Source: Dongia_A sp035695765 | Lineage (GTDB): Bacteria > Pseudomonadota > Alphaproteobacteria > Dongiales > Dongiaceae | Assembly (NCBI GenBank): GCA_035695765.1 | Contig: DASRRI010000034.1 | Coordinates: forward strand, 1 to 64,000 | Length of the DNA: 64,000 nucleotides | Direction: 5' to 3' | Shown here: piece after piece, positions 62,549-64,000 of the stretch | Layout of the letters: each line of letters starts with the position of its first letter | Numbering within the stretch: position 1 is the first letter of the stretch | Made by a program: the position numbers and the translations under genes | Notes under the pieces: generated by a model | The model's database searches: none | Seen by the model: the letters and a program-made list of their open reading frames with translations, nothing else | What the model was told of the DNA's origin: nothing

Positions 62549-62956
62549 TCAGGAGCCGTTTAGTCCAGCAGGGAGCTGAGCTTCGATAGCTGCCTGATCT
62601 ATGACCGACCATACTTGCCAAATCGTCCCTTTCCGAAATTCATAGAAGACATTCTCGGTAAAGCGAACTCTCTTCCCGTTTACATCGAGTCCAAGGAACT
62701 TTCCCTTTGGCGTACAGTCGAATTTCAGCCGGCTCGCTATATAAGGCGGATCGGACATCAGTAGCTCAACGTCGAAATAGAGGTCCGGAATCTCATGGAA
62801 GTCTCGCTCCAGCATCTCGCGATAACCTGATAGCCCGATCCGCTGACCGTTGTAGTGCACTTCATCATGAACAAACTGTTCCAGCTTCGGCCAGTCCTGC
62901 TCATTCAAACAGGCGATGTAGCCTTGGTAGACGTCGGCTAGTTCGGCTTTGATCAT
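62549..62956 (-). CDS. SnoaL-like/ester cyclase-type NTF2-fold protein
   Basis: 135 residues from ATG 62956, with AGGAGG upstream. The pattern DVYQGYIACLNEQDWPKLEQ, VHYNGQRIGLSGYREML and ENVFYEFRKGTIWQVWSVID is typical of NTF2-like polyketide-cyclase/ester-cyclase proteins. Codon use looks more AT-rich than that of neighbours (62560-62960), which may hint at recent acquisition. Function unknown. Confidence 0.85.
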   Translation of the reverse strand: MIKAELADVYQGYIACLNEQDWPKLEQFVHDEVHYNGQRIGLSGYREMLERDFHEIPDLYFDVELLMSDPPYIASRLKFDCTPKGKFLGLDVNGKRVRFTENVFYEFRKGTIWQVWSVIDQAAIEAQLPAGLNGS

Positions 62957-63047
62957 TGCGACCGCCTCCTGTGCTTCTACAATAAAGCAGCACGAGGTGA
63001 AATTCTGCACCCCGCAAGCCTTGCAGAAAAAGTGGGCACTCCAATTG

Positions 63048-63506
63048 ATGAAACGCAGCGCCGCGCTCTTGGTCTACAAGACCGCGCCGGATGGCATCCA
63101 GGTCTTCCTGGTTCATCCGGGCGGGCCGTTCTGGGCCAGGAAGGATCTCGGCGCCTGGTCGATTCCCAAAGGTGAGTTCGATGACAGTGAGGACGGCCCG
63201 ACTGCCGCCAGGCGCGAGTTCTTTGAAGAGGTCGGCCAGAGGATCGAGGGAAATTTCATTGCGCTCACGCCGGTCAAGCAGCGCGGCGGCAAGATCGTGC
63301 ATGCCTGGGCAGTCGAGGGCGACGTCAACGAGACTGCGATCAGGAGCAACACCTTCGAAATGGAATGGCCGCCGCGCTCCGGGCGCAAGACAAGCTTCCC
63401 GGAGATCGATCAAGGGCGGTGGTTCACAATGCAGGAAGCCTCGCGTCGCATCCTGCCAAGCCAGCTGCCGATCCTCAAACAGTTGCTGGCGAACCTGACG
63501 AAGTAG
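63048..63506 (+). CDS. NUDIX hydrolase
   Basis: 152 residues from ATG 63048. The Nudix box is complete: GEFDDSE through TAARREFFEEVG matches G(x5)E(x7)REUxEExGU. The N-terminus KRSAALLVYKTAPDGIQVFL and the end resemble the bis-tetraphosphatase/unspecified NUDIX group of about 150 residues. Hydrolyses a nucleoside diphosphate linked to another moiety; the exact substrate is open. Confidence 0.93.
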   Translation: MKRSAALLVYKTAPDGIQVFLVHPGGPFWARKDLGAWSIPKGEFDDSEDGPTAARREFFEEVGQRIEGNFIALTPVKQRGGKIVHAWAVEGDVNETAIRSNTFEMEWPPRSGRKTSFPEIDQGRWFTMQEASRRILPSQLPILKQLLANLTK

Positions 63507-63589
63507 CTGCCGTTACCATTCGTTACAAAGATCGCGTTGATCGGCAGCATTTCCTGTGTTCCGCTTCACGCCTGTAGAAGAGGAATATC

Positions 63590-63916
63590 ATGACCAAGAT
63601 CGCGCCTGCCCTTCTGTTGCTCGCCGGGACCATTCTGCTCGCCCCCATCCATGCGGCCCTGGCCATCAGCTCGGAAGACGCACCGGTTGGCTCGAACGGT
63701 AGCGTGCAGGCCACCGATCCGGACGAAGCGTTGGATGGCATCGCCAATCCTAATTCCGGCACTGCCGGTAGTGCGACCATCGATGTGCCGCCGGTCCTGA
63801 TGCCGGGCGATGAGTCTGGAGATTCCGATGATTACATCTCCCCGGATTCCGAAGACGATCCATCACAGAACCCGGCACCGCCGCAGGATGATGCCCCGGC
63901 CGGTTCCTCGAACTAG
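63590..63916 (+). CDS. Small acidic secreted protein
   Basis: 108 residues: a signal peptide (LLLLAGTILLAPIHAALA-IS) and a mature part rich in Asp, Glu, Ser, Pro and Gly (DESGDSDDYISPDSEDDPSQ), probably disordered. AGAGGAATATC precedes the ATG, a good ribosome site. No family recognised; such proteins may bind calcium or fill the periplasm. A hairpin follows the stop. Confidence 0.72.
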   Translation: MTKIAPALLLLAGTILLAPIHAALAISSEDAPVGSNGSVQATDPDEALDGIANPNSGTAGSATIDVPPVLMPGDESGDSDDYISPDSEDDPSQNPAPPQDDAPAGSSN

Positions 63917-63930
63917 CGAGCCACGATAAG

Positions 63931-63957
63931 ACTCCTCCGCCCACCGGGAGGAGGAGT
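63931..63957 (+). terminator. Hairpin after the acidic secreted protein gene
   Basis: ACTCCTCC (63931-63938) pairs with GGAGGAGT (63950-63957) around an 11-base loop, 15 bases after the stop. No T run follows, so it may be factor-dependent or only mRNA-stabilising. Confidence 0.4.
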
Positions 63958-64000
63958 GTCTTGACCGGAACCGCACTGCGGGATTTGGGTTGTCAATTCA

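Overview
The window reads as a chromosomal segment of a high-GC alphaproteobacterium. The best pointers are the gene order ruvB-ybgC-tolQRAB-pal-cpoB-tilS-ftsH-folP-glmM, the hisZ-purA pair, rluD next to an RpoH-type sigma factor, DUF1127 and MocR genes, GTG/TTG starts, and intergenic palindromes of the GTCAT...ATGAC kind. The order resembles Rhodospirillales and relatives, but I cannot fix a genus from the sequence alone. No phage, plasmid, CRISPR or IS genes were seen.

Layout. 1-13.0 kb: Holliday-junction helicase RuvB, the complete Tol-Pal envelope system, a second pal copy broken by an amber codon, then tilS, ftsH, folP and a small TPR-like membrane protein. 13.0-16.6 kb: a minus-strand accessory block (NCS1 permease, SMP-30-like secreted protein, AraC regulator with a frameshifted C-terminus) that separates folP from glmM. 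16.7-19.2 kb: glmM and an ornithine-carbamoyltransferase-like gene with altered substrate motifs. 19.4-24.7 kb: a very large RTX/type-I-secretion substrate split by one frameshift, followed by about 1 kb of non-coding DNA with three palindromic elements; a fourth lies beyond the other end of the gene. 24.7-32 kb: a PAS histidine kinase, an azlC-azlD deletion remnant, a MocR regulator, and the divergent run DUF1127-PaiB-LysE-PhzF-LysE. 32-42 kb: housekeeping genes (hisZ, purA, rpoH, rluD, threonine aldolase) around a HxlB-like SIS protein, an alpha/beta hydrolase and an unusual pseudokinase/membrane-protein pair. 42-51 kb: two giant paralogous MASE1-CHASE-multiPAS histidine kinases in tandem. 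51-60 kb: a uronate oxidation locus. 60-64 kb: tRNA-Glu(CTC), a lone receiver protein and small stress or metabolic genes.

How genes work together. TolQRA, TolB, Pal and CpoB form the envelope constriction machine. The 51.8-59.9 kb locus makes a coherent pathway: a TRAP transporter (dctPQM) imports an acidic sugar; uronate dehydrogenase oxidises it to an aldaro-lactone; a COG3618 amidohydrolase (galactarolactone isomerase-like) and an enolase-superfamily enzyme (galactarolactone cycloisomerase-like) convert that to 5-dehydro-4-deoxyglucarate; KdgD converts it to 2-oxoglutarate semialdehyde. A FadR-type GntR regulator sits between the divergent arms. The MocR-to-LysE region looks like an amino-acid or amine efflux/detoxification locus.

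The most unusual items are four genes carrying visible lesions (pal copy, araC-like, RTX gene, azlCD), the pseudokinase with its membrane neighbour, the duplicated giant sensor kinases, and the carbamoyltransferase with a rewritten ornithine loop. Frameshifts could be sequencing errors; this cannot be settled from one sequence.
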